A stretch of 55,494 bases of DNA, taken from assembly GCA_020634575.1 (NCBI GenBank), contig JACKBM010000046.1:1-55494 (forward strand), in the 5' to 3' direction. Under the pieces are notes generated by a model. The model was not told the DNA's origin and did not search any database. It saw nothing but the letters and a program-made list of their open reading frames with translations. Shown here piece after piece: positions 27,101 through 33,863 of the stretch. This DNA comes from Ardenticatenales bacterium (GTDB lineage: Bacteria > Chloroflexota > Anaerolineae > Promineifilales > Promineifilaceae). Position 1 is the stretch's first letter, and each line of letters starts with the position of its first letter. Position numbers and translations under genes: made by a program.

Positions 27101-28732
27101 GGTACGCCGATTCAGGATGCCATCGATGCGACTGATGCCGCTACCTCCGGTCAGTTCTATCTCATCGTGGTTGAGCCGGGCACCTACTTTGAAAGCCCAC
27201 TCCTCGACAAGCCAGGCGTCCGCCTGCAGGGATATGGTCCTGGCCAGCTCGATGGCTTCGGCACAGGTGGTACCGTCATCGACGAGCGCTTTACCCAGGG
27301 GACGGGCCTGACCGTCACGGCCGACGCGCCCGGCACGTTCGTACCTGACTTCTACCCGCTGGTCGACGGCTTCCGGATCACCGGGGCGCGCGACCAGGCT
27401 AACATGGGCGGCGGCATCGTGGTTGGCACTTATGCCGAGCGGCTGGTCATCTCCAACAATATTATCCAGAGTAATTCCGGGTTTATTGGCGGCGGCATCG
27501 TCATGGGCCAGCCCTACGTGGGTGACAACGGCAATGATGTGGTTCGTATCCATCATAACCGCATCCTCAACAATGGTGGGGTGACGCTGGCCGGTGGTGT
27601 GGCCATCTACAACGGTGCTGAACAATATGAGATTGATCACAATGACATCTGCGGTAACTTCTCCGCCGAGTACGGTGGTGGTATCTCTCACTTCGGCCTG
27701 AGTACGGACAGCCAGATCCATCACAACCGGATCTACTACAACAATGCCTTTGATGAAGGCGGTGGGCTCATGGTCGCCGGGGAGCAGTTCATCACCCTGG
27801 CAAACCCGGAGCCGGAAATCCCGTTGACGGTTGGTTCCGGTGTTCTGACCATCTACAACAACCTGTTCCAGGGTAACCTGAGCAACGATGATGGTGGCGC
27901 TATCCGCTTCCTGCAGCCGTGGGATTACGAGTTGATCCTGGCCAATAACATCGTTGTGAACAATGTGTCCACTGACATGGGCGGCGGTGTCTCCGCAGAT
28001 GACGCCTCTGACCTGATCATGATCAACAACACCATCGCCAACAACGCCAACACATCGACGGCTGAAGACAGCGATGGTCTGGCCCACGGTGCCGGGCTGG
28101 CGGTGGAACATTACAGTGCCGGCTTCACGGATTACCTGATAGCGACCTACGGCAGCGCCGGGGCGGGTTGGGTTGACCCTGTTATGGCCAACAATATCTT
28201 TTGGAACAATCAGGCTTATACCTGGGATGGTCTGGCACTCACTCTGGACAGCGTGATTGATCTGGAAGTGTTCACCGGTGGTACCTTCAGCTGGGGTAGT
28301 GACCCGACCAACCTGGTCGGTGTAGATCCGCTGTTCGTTGATCCATTCACAACTGCCCTGGATGCGACGGCCTTTACCGCTCAACCAGACCTCGTAACGG
28401 TGGTGATCATTACCGTAACGCCGCCTGGTGAGCTGGCCGGCGACTATCACATTCTGGCCGGCTCGCCTGCGGTCAATATGGGCTACACGTTGCCGGATCT
28501 GCGCTTCGATTACGACGACCAGTTCCGGCCCCAGGGTCCCTTCTACGACATTGGTGCTGACGAGTTGCTGTTTGCGCCACCGGCCGGACCCACAATGGGC
28601 ACGCCGGCGACGCTATGCGATGGCAACGCTACGGCGGCTCCGCCTGGTTGTGCAGGCCCCATGTTCTTCTTCCAGATCAGAGGTCTACTGGCTCACAATC
28701 TAGACCAATCTGTTGAGGAGCTGCGCCGGTAG
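24098..28732 (+). CDS. Giant secreted protein with Cna-B/SdrD-like domains, IPT/TIG domain and right-handed beta-helix
   Basis: A 1544-residue extracellular protein. The signal sequence (hydrophobic about residues 20-37, ending TNAQ) is preceded by a long basic N-region. Several carboxypeptidase-regulatory/Cna-B or SdrD-like beta domains follow (about 45-900; e.g. DGSFVINDVPAGTYQMAI, NDGYYEFTEVQLFPRFVVI). An IPT/TIG domain is at about 905-985 (SIYGTGFGTTAGQVLVNG). A right-handed parallel beta-helix runs from about 990 to 1480, with Asn ladders such as ISNNIIQSNSGFIGGGIV. It closes with a choice-of-anchor-Q-like FYDIGADE segment. No copper ligands are visible. AGGAG lies seven bases before the ATG. 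It precedes the cupredoxin genes and probably serves as a surface partner or scaffold; that role is inference. Confidence 0.88.
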   Translation: MKHLASETMKRPGPAWGWFGRFAILAVLAGFFLFFARTNAQTTNITLEVREYVAGAPAGSGPIIADFDYLINLDNTGDPDDPDPNNHPSLKPMASHSPVVGLGSQTAPGEADFNLADGRYLISVRADGYKLGGIHVSVPDQNGTVLVELVSDPLPLATIRVHVFQDFYPVNGQDDTPRELGLPNFRAFLHDTVGEMSVDWYGNPLCSEYDGVGGSTPLGDPIPGTGGVCYSDANGDVVIPNIPRGKYAVLVLPPEGEDNDWIQTSTIEGKHEIDAWVVEGNDGYSTEGEGFGVPLLSFGFTQPCNFGNASDVCDTNDVAGTGTIQGTIMTLREWIPQTGPVPFGDPVFKPYIALTDIGNNDLQVYLGRGEADGSFVINDVPAGTYQMAIWDEPLDYIFSFETVIIGDGEAVDLGELGIPRWFSQISGYVFMDDGLDVNRNADPALIAGNGIRDCVNPADEESCERPIDGIPLGTRYRDGTLQHGAVTNNDGYYEFTEVQLFPRFVVIEVDFTRMGVTGASLHSIFDGSVTDTFDGALTLAELTWPGIRSEIDWGKVNYGPGENGGISGIVYYATTRNENDLRKSAAEDYEPGVPNVTVQLWNLDHTVLLNEVTTDAWEHPTGCDYTDPFGVPLPDPIGYGPNCLEVPNISNEVKAGVFDGGYAIETMFPDGYPNGSEVTLVPGDYVVELVAPPYFRAITLADINTSDGNEYQPAGPIILQPPSPCGNGECSQRIVTLQQGHNAPADFFLMTDNAVPIPGRIFGLLLDDINVETDPARLFYGEKRGVPNTPVGIRDFTGRLITTVHTDDNGVFEVLLPSTYAANCPTPSGVCPAMYRIIGNDPGDPLSPNADFNPNYQTIEVQLDVWPGKMTVADVAIFPITAFVNGGGQFNQPVDCSLPAGFPEIWNVSVPYGSTGDIISIYGTGFGTTAGQVLVNGAPYPANRVTWVGDGEVQIDLRGSNGQKQVLIRNSAGETSVSGITLHKIGGSYNPNVVHVTPDPLGTPIQDAIDATDAATSGQFYLIVVEPGTYFESPLLDKPGVRLQGYGPGQLDGFGTGGTVIDERFTQGTGLTVTADAPGTFVPDFYPLVDGFRITGARDQANMGGGIVVGTYAERLVISNNIIQSNSGFIGGGIVMGQPYVGDNGNDVVRIHHNRILNNGGVTLAGGVAIYNGAEQYEIDHNDICGNFSAEYGGGISHFGLSTDSQIHHNRIYYNNAFDEGGGLMVAGEQFITLANPEPEIPLTVGSGVLTIYNNLFQGNLSNDDGGAIRFLQPWDYELILANNIVVNNVSTDMGGGVSADDASDLIMINNTIANNANTSTAEDSDGLAHGAGLAVEHYSAGFTDYLIATYGSAGAGWVDPVMANNIFWNNQAYTWDGLALTLDSVIDLEVFTGGTFSWGSDPTNLVGVDPLFVDPFTTALDATAFTAQPDLVTVVIITVTPPGELAGDYHILAGSPAVNMGYTLPDLRFDYDDQFRPQGPFYDIGADELLFAPPAGPTMGTPATLCDGNATAAPPGCAGPMFFFQIRGLLAHNLDQSVEELRR

Positions 28733-28744
28733 TTGAATGGTCAT

Positions 28745-28779
28745 GAGCCTCAGAAGGCCCACCAGGCCTTCTGAGGCTC
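28745..28779 (+). terminator. Strong hairpin between the giant gene and the cupredoxin operon
   Basis: A 15-bp perfect stem (28745-28759 and 28765-28779) with a 5-nt loop lies 12 bases after the stop of the giant protein gene. There is no T tract, so it may protect the upstream mRNA's 3' end or attenuate read-through into the cupredoxin genes. Confidence 0.6.
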
Positions 28780-28831
28780 GGACCCATTCAGATCGCATCA
28801 GACAAGCAGGTACCAGGAGAAAATTAAGACG

Positions 28832-30142
28832 ATGAATGACAAACAAGTTCCACGCAAACTAAGCCGGCGGGATTTTCTGAGAATAGGTATCGGGGCGGGG
28901 GGCGCGCTGACGCTGCTGGCTTCAGCCGGCCTGGTCAAGGCAGAGCAAATCAAGGAAATCATGAATGAGATCATCGGCAAGGCGGAGCCGATTCCCGGGC
29001 CGGCGACCTCGCCGCCGATTGTGCAATCGCCAATTATGCGTCTGGCTGCCACAGACGGCCATTTTCTGCTGCCGGGGCGGGATCCCCTTTACGGCTTCGG
29101 CTTTGTCCAGGCTGACCTGGCTGCTTCGGTGAACGAAGTGGTTGGTGAGCACAAAGGCAAAGTGCAATGGCCGGCGCCCATCATCGGCGTTGATGAGGAC
29201 GAGGATGTTTACATTACCCTGACCAATCTCGGGCTGGTGGTCCGGCCGGATCTCGATGACTCCCATACCATCCACTGGCACGGCTTCCGCAACCCGACAT
29301 CGACCTATGACGGGGTGCCGGAGGTATCGATTGCGGTACCGGCCGGTCGTGACTTCGACTACTTCTACCGGCCGCACGACGCCGGTACCTACATGTATCA
29401 CTGCCACTTTGAAGACACTGAGCATGTGCAGATGGGTATGCAGGGCATCATCTACGTCCGGCCGGCCCAGAATGGCGACACCAGCCTCTACCCCAGCGGC
29501 CAATATGTCTACAACGATGGCGATGGATCAACCGGGTATGACCGGCATTACACCTTGCTCTTCAATGAGGTTGACACCCGACCCCACGACAACCTGGAAA
29601 ACGTTCAGGAATTTATCTGGTCGGATTACAAACCGAACTATTGGATTATCAATGGCCGTTCTTATCCGGATACGGTTAAAGGCAACAACGACCCTTCCTT
29701 GGCAATTGATGGTCGCGTCCGGCAGCCCGTTTCTTCGCTCATTCAGGCCAACCCGGGCGAGCGTATCTTGCTGCGGATGGCCAACCTGGGTTACGAGCAG
29801 CACACCATGCAGATGATGGGCATCCCGCTCCATGTGGTTGGCCACGATGCGGTGCTGCTGCGCTCGGCCACTGGCATTGACCTGAGCTACATGGCCCACA
29901 ATATCTTCCTGGGCGCCGGTGAAGCGCGCGACGCCATCTTCACGGCACCAGCGTTTGATTCCGGCGCTGTGGCCGGGGCCGATGGCGGTAATCGCTACAA
30001 CGTCTATCTGTTCAGGAACCGCAACTTCTTCAAGACAAACAACAACGGTGCTCCCGGTTTAGGGGGCATGGTGACGGAAGTGCGCGTCTACGAAAATCAA
30101 CTGCCCGGCCAGGTCGAACCGAATCAACTGTTTGGCGTTTAG
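28832..30142 (+). CDS. Two-domain multicopper-oxidase-like protein 1 (Tat-exported; type-1 copper plus half trinuclear site)
   Basis: A 436-residue protein with a Tat signal (SRRDFLRIGIGAGG, residues 11-24). Domain 1 (about 70-240) has HTIHWHG (H145, H148, H150) and YHCH..H..MGM (H190, C191, H192, H198, M203). These are the ligands of a type-1 copper (H145, C191, H198, M203) and four of the eight histidines of a trinuclear cluster. Domain 2 (about 250-425) lacks the partner histidines: the HxHG position reads HTMQMMG and no HxH follows. On its own it cannot form a normal trinuclear site, but the next gene supplies the missing half. AGGAG is at 28814-28818, rather far (13 bp) from the ATG. It starts the operon of three tandem paralogues. 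Confidence 0.9.
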   Translation: MNDKQVPRKLSRRDFLRIGIGAGGALTLLASAGLVKAEQIKEIMNEIIGKAEPIPGPATSPPIVQSPIMRLAATDGHFLLPGRDPLYGFGFVQADLAASVNEVVGEHKGKVQWPAPIIGVDEDEDVYITLTNLGLVVRPDLDDSHTIHWHGFRNPTSTYDGVPEVSIAVPAGRDFDYFYRPHDAGTYMYHCHFEDTEHVQMGMQGIIYVRPAQNGDTSLYPSGQYVYNDGDGSTGYDRHYTLLFNEVDTRPHDNLENVQEFIWSDYKPNYWIINGRSYPDTVKGNNDPSLAIDGRVRQPVSSLIQANPGERILLRMANLGYEQHTMQMMGIPLHVVGHDAVLLRSATGIDLSYMAHNIFLGAGEARDAIFTAPAFDSGAVAGADGGNRYNVYLFRNRNFFKTNNNGAPGLGGMVTEVRVYENQLPGQVEPNQLFGV

Positions 30143-30177
30143 TTGGTCTGAACCAATACCGTTACTAAGGAGACGCA

Positions 30178-31461
30178 ATGATGGCAATCCAATTCAGTCG
30201 AACCAGGTGGCAGAAATATCTGCTTTTAGCTCTGGCGCTAATCCTTGTGGTCATGATGCTGGTTCAGAAAGCCCGTTACCAACGCGCCGATGCCCAGGCA
30301 ACCACACTACAATGTACCAGCGGTCCGACCTTTAATCTGACCGCAACCGACGGGCATATCACCATGCCCGACGGCAACTCAATTTACATGTGGGGCTTCG
30401 CCGATGACGATGGCAGCGGCGAGTTCCAGATGCCCGGCCCGACCCTCTGTGTCAACGAGGGTGATACCGTCACGGTTAACCTGACCAATGATCTCGCTGA
30501 ACCGGTTTCGGTTGTCTTCCCGGGCCAGGCCAATGTCGCCGCGGCGCTGGTCAGCGGCGCTGGCAATAATGGTCTCTTCACGCTGGAAGCCAACCCTGGC
30601 GATACGGTCAGCTACAGCTTCACGGCGGCGATGCCCGGAACCTACCTGTATGAGAGTGGCTCGGCCCCGCATAAACAGGTGCAGATGGGGTTGTATGGCG
30701 GTCTGATCGTCCGGCCGGCTCTTGGGGCGACGTATGCTTACAATGACCCCACAACGGCGTTTAATCCCAACGAGGAGTACCTCCTGTTGCTCCATGAGAT
30801 CGACCCGTTCCTGCACCAGGCGGTTGAGCGCGGCGAAGCGTACGAGATCAGCCAGTATCACCCCCATTACTGGACCATCAATGGCCGGGCGTTCCCCGAT
30901 GCCATCTATGACAACAACGTCCCCTGGTTGCCCTATCAGCCTTATGGCTCACTGGTGACTGTGGAAGCGCATGCGGCTGACAGCGGTCAGCTGCCGGCCC
31001 TGGTACGTTATGCCAGCGCGAGTGTGACCAACCACCCGTTCCATCCGCATGGCAACCATCAGCGCATGATTGCTCGGGACGGCCGGCTGCTGCAGGGGCC
31101 GCTGGGCGAAGATATCGCCATGGAAGATTTCACTACAGATGTCGGCTCCGGGCAGACGTTTGATATGTTGGTGGAATGGGTTGATATCGAGGCCTGGGAC
31201 CCGGTGACCAACCGGATTCCGGCCGAGATTCCGGGGGATTACAACCTGGTTATCAAGGACGACCAGGCGTTGTACAGCAACAGCCCCTACCTGGGCGAGA
31301 AAAATGACCTGCGCATCCCCAGCATTGTGGATTTCAATGTCTGTGGTGAGTATTACTTCCCCTGGCACAGCCATGCTCTCGATGAGGTGCAGAACTTTGA
31401 CGAAGGTTTTGGCGGTATGCTGACGCTGTGGCGTATTGATCCGCCTGGCGGCTGTCAATAG
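30178..31461 (+). CDS. Two-domain multicopper-oxidase-like protein 2 (half trinuclear site in domain 2 only)
   Basis: A 427-residue exported protein (hydrophobic residues about 13-29, then ADAQA). Domain 1 aligns with protein 1 but has lost all ligands: HWHG is replaced by VFPGQ, and HCH by E159-S160-G161 in YESG...QVQMGLYG. Domain 2 retains HPFHPHGNH (H286, H289, H291) and WHSH (H397, H399), the second-domain half of a trinuclear site, with Ser398 where a type-1 Cys would be. The pattern is complementary to protein 1. AAGGAG lies five bases before the ATG, and the gene begins 35 bp after protein 1. C46 near the mature N-terminus and C68, C389 and C426 may form disulfides. It is probably catalytic only in complex; that is inference. 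Confidence 0.88.
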   Translation: MMAIQFSRTRWQKYLLLALALILVVMMLVQKARYQRADAQATTLQCTSGPTFNLTATDGHITMPDGNSIYMWGFADDDGSGEFQMPGPTLCVNEGDTVTVNLTNDLAEPVSVVFPGQANVAAALVSGAGNNGLFTLEANPGDTVSYSFTAAMPGTYLYESGSAPHKQVQMGLYGGLIVRPALGATYAYNDPTTAFNPNEEYLLLLHEIDPFLHQAVERGEAYEISQYHPHYWTINGRAFPDAIYDNNVPWLPYQPYGSLVTVEAHAADSGQLPALVRYASASVTNHPFHPHGNHQRMIARDGRLLQGPLGEDIAMEDFTTDVGSGQTFDMLVEWVDIEAWDPVTNRIPAEIPGDYNLVIKDDQALYSNSPYLGEKNDLRIPSIVDFNVCGEYYFPWHSHALDEVQNFDEGFGGMLTLWRIDPPGGCQ

Positions 31462-31471
31462 GAGGGGGCAA

Positions 31472-32521
31472 ATGATAAGGGAGAATCCAACCATGTGGAC
31501 AAAAACGACACGTATAATCGGTCTTGGCCTGCTTCTCCTTCTGTTGGCGCTTATGCTTTCTCAGGAAGCGCTGGCGGCGCGGTCGGCGGGTGGGATGGCC
31601 ACTGGGTCGGCCTCAGCACGGGTAAAAGCTGAAATCAGCCTGGGCGTGGCGCAGCAACGGGCCATCATCGATGTGGAACTCTGCGCCAAACCGGGCACCA
31701 TGACGATGCCAGACTCGGCGGTTATAGATATCTGGGGCTATGCGCTGAAACCGGCCGGTACACCCTGCACCGACAGCACCGTGGTCGCCAGCCTGCCGGG
31801 GCCGGTGATCGAAGCCACCGCCGGCGACACGATCAACATCACGGTCTATAACGAACTGGGACAGGACACCTCTGTCATCTTCCCCGGTCAGCCGATGGTG
31901 CCAGACGTTACCGGCTTTGGCAGTGGCAGTTCGTACACCTACACGCTGGTTGATGTCGCGCCCGGCTCCTACCTGTACGAAAGTGGTCTGAACGCCCAGA
32001 AGCAGATACCGATGGGGCTGTACGGAGCGCTGATCGTCCATTCCCAGACAGCGGGGCAGGCCTATGACACGGCGGCGTCTGCCTATGACCGGGCTGAGAC
32101 ATTACTGCTCAGTGAAATTGACCCAGCGTTAAACGCGGATCCGGCCGGTTTCAACATGCTGAACTACGCACCCAAATATTGGCTCATCAATGGCAAAGCG
32201 TATCCGGACACCGTAACCCTGGCCTCAGCGCCCGGCGAACGGCTGCTGATCCGCTATCTCAACGCCGGCGCCATTCATGAATCCATGTCCCTATTGGGTC
32301 TGTATCAGACCGTCGTCGGGGCTGATAGTTTTGCCGTCAATTTCCCTTACGATTTGATGGTCCCAAATATTCCTTCCGGCGAGACGCTGGATGTAGTCGT
32401 TGCCGTACCGGCCGATATCACTGGCGCAAGGTTCCCGCTCTACAATCGGCATATGGCTCTGGCCAATGTGGATAGCTATCCTGGAGGGATGATGACCTTT
32501 TTGGAATTGCAGGCGCCGTGA
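31472..32521 (+). CDS. Two-domain cupredoxin-like protein 3 (copper ligands lost)
   Basis: A 349-residue exported paralogue (signal about residues 10-38, ending EALAA). Domain 1 has SVIFPGQ and YLYESG...KQIPMGLYG, with E170-S171-G172 in place of HCH, the same substitutions as protein 2. Domain 2 has HESMSLLG and NRH where HPxHxHG and HSH would be. No complete copper site remains. The fold markers (GDTINITVYNEL, GPVIEATAGD, YWLINGKAYPDT) are well conserved, so it is not a random pseudogene. AGGAGG at 31460-31465 sets the ATG at 31472, ten bases after the protein-2 stop. A structural subunit of a hetero-oligomer is the simplest reading. Confidence 0.85.
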   Translation: MIRENPTMWTKTTRIIGLGLLLLLLALMLSQEALAARSAGGMATGSASARVKAEISLGVAQQRAIIDVELCAKPGTMTMPDSAVIDIWGYALKPAGTPCTDSTVVASLPGPVIEATAGDTINITVYNELGQDTSVIFPGQPMVPDVTGFGSGSSYTYTLVDVAPGSYLYESGLNAQKQIPMGLYGALIVHSQTAGQAYDTAASAYDRAETLLLSEIDPALNADPAGFNMLNYAPKYWLINGKAYPDTVTLASAPGERLLIRYLNAGAIHESMSLLGLYQTVVGADSFAVNFPYDLMVPNIPSGETLDVVVAVPADITGARFPLYNRHMALANVDSYPGGMMTFLELQAP

Positions 32522-32654
32522 TGCGTTACAATGCCGCCAGGGCCAGCTGTACAGCTGGTGCCGGGGTATGTGGCAGCTTCGAGGTGCCAGACAGTTAGAC
32601 CGGGCCTTTGGCCAGACAATGGCAAAGGTCTGACAAAACGCCATGGAATTGAGG

Positions 32655-32685
32655 AGTGTCAGGCATGCTGTTATGTCTGACACTT
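32655..32685 (+). other. Hairpin in the gap before the membrane-anchored gene
   Basis: An 11-bp stem with one mismatch (32655-32665 and 32675-32685; AGTGTCAG / CTGACACT core) lies in the 194-bp gap after cupredoxin protein 3. It could tune downstream translation or stabilise mRNA ends. No further gene is supported between 32522 and 32715. Confidence 0.4.
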
Positions 32686-32715
32686 TCATGGCTTAAAGGC
32701 AAAAAGGAGAAAACC

Positions 32716-33243
32716 TTGGCTGAAAGAGTACCACTAGACAACCTTGCGCAACCGTCACAGCGCACGCCAGCAGCGTTCTTCAGGACCACACGCCAGACGG
32801 ATATCTGGCTGTTAGCTGGCATTCTGCTTTTGATGGGACTGGCTTTCTGGATGATTTTTACCGAATTTGGCGACGTTCTGTTACGGCGAGGACCTGGCTC
32901 GGTTGCCGAGATGGATCAGGTCGCCTTTACTGCCGAGACCGGCGTCCAGCTTGTTGTGGTCGCTATGACGGCTGGCGATGGTATGATTGACATTCGCTTC
33001 CGGGTCGTTGATCCGGACAAAGCGTTTGTCATGCATGATTGGGACAACCCACCTACCATTATCGATCACGATACCGGCGCCGAATTGTGGCGCACACGCC
33101 ATGATGGCGCCCACGACGATGATCTGCACGCCGGCGTGATATACAGCCATATTATCTTGAATGGCAGTGGCCTGATCGAACGGGGTGAGCGCATTGATCT
33201 GCGCGTAGGAGACATCGTGCTGGAAGATATTCCGGTGCAGTAA
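32716..33243 (+). CDS. Membrane-anchored protein of the cupredoxin cluster, function unknown
   Basis: A 175-residue protein with one N-terminal membrane helix (about residues 31-50, WLLAGILLLMGLAFWMIF) and an exported soluble domain. The C-terminal half is rich in His and Asp (VMHDWDNPPTIIDHDTG, RTRHDGAHDDDLHAG, IYSH). This suggests a metal-binding or acidic surface, though that is inference. A TTG start at 32716, six bases after AGGAG (32705-32709), is better supported than upstream ATGs at 32656 and 32665, which fall in a hairpin. It lies ten bases before the CopC gene. I do not recognise its family. Confidence 0.7.
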   Translation: MAERVPLDNLAQPSQRTPAAFFRTTRQTDIWLLAGILLLMGLAFWMIFTEFGDVLLRRGPGSVAEMDQVAFTAETGVQLVVVAMTAGDGMIDIRFRVVDPDKAFVMHDWDNPPTIIDHDTGAELWRTRHDGAHDDDLHAGVIYSHIILNGSGLIERGERIDLRVGDIVLEDIPVQ

Positions 33244-33253
33244 AGGATGGCGT

Positions 33254-33799
33254 ATGGCGCGACGGAAAAACTGGTTGTATCCGGGAGGGCTGCTGACGGC
33301 ATTGTTCGCGGCCATGCTCATGGCTGTGCCGGCGCTGGCTCACGCCGCCAAACTGCACCGTGCCGAGCCGGCAGACAGAGCCATCCTGGCCTTGCCGCCT
33401 CAAGAGGTGGCGCTCTGGTTCGAAGAAGAACTGCTCAGTGAAACCAGCAATATCAAAGTGTATGATGCTGCCGGCCAACGGGTTGATGCCGGCGGGGGTG
33501 GCCTTGATCTGGATGACCCCGATCATCTCAGCCTGCGCGTTGCCCTGCCGTCCCTGGCCGATGGGGTGTATACCGTTGATTGGACGGCCAAACTGGTAGA
33601 CGGTGATATCAGCACCGGCCAGCTCCAATTTGCGGTCGGCGCCGACCTCACAGCGGCTGTCTGGGCTGACGGGGTTACCGCAGAAACTGAAGCCGCCGCT
33701 AGTATCAGTCCGCTGCTCGTGGGCGGGGGAGTGCTGGTCCTGGGGCTGCTGGCAGCATCAGGCTATGTGCTGTGGCGGCGGGCGGCAACATCATCGTGA
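33254..33799 (+). CDS. CopC-domain copper-binding protein with C-terminal membrane anchor
   Basis: A 181-residue protein with a signal peptide (about 1-30, ending ALAHA). A single CopC-type beta-sandwich follows (about 30-130; LHRAEPADRAIL, EVALWFEEELL, GVYTVDWTAKLVDGDISTG), then a C-terminal helix (about 150-172) and a basic tail. CopC proteins bind Cu(II) at the mature N-terminus and a DxH-type site. Here the usual SxxDGH is LVDGDIS, so His is replaced and Cu(II) affinity may differ. The ATG at 33254 has AGG close upstream. It sits in the operon between the cupredoxins and the CopC-CopD fusion, suggesting copper delivery. Confidence 0.85.
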   Translation: MARRKNWLYPGGLLTALFAAMLMAVPALAHAAKLHRAEPADRAILALPPQEVALWFEEELLSETSNIKVYDAAGQRVDAGGGGLDLDDPDHLSLRVALPSLADGVYTVDWTAKLVDGDISTGQLQFAVGADLTAAVWADGVTAETEAAASISPLLVGGGVLVLGLLAASGYVLWRRAATSS

Positions 33800-33863
33800 A
33801 CTCGGTAGCCATGCCAGCCCGTGCTGTTGAATCATTGCCAGCTGAGTCTGGAAACTAGCCCCC

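Noticed and set aside
26633..28450. A 605-codon open frame on the minus strand inside the giant surface-protein gene
   Set aside because: It is antisense to a clearly coding frame with recognisable domains. Its product has no signal, domain or ribosome site, and its length reflects the codon bias of the sense strand.
28832..32521. A copper nitrite reductase instead of a multicopper oxidase
   Set aside because: Domain 1 of protein 1 has HCH and HxHG, the trinuclear-type histidine pairs. Nitrite reductases have a single HC pair and no HxHG, and the matching second-domain motifs of protein 2 are of oxidase type.
32521..32598. A 25-codon frame overlapping the stop of cupredoxin protein 3
   Set aside because: It has no ribosome site of its own and no conserved character.
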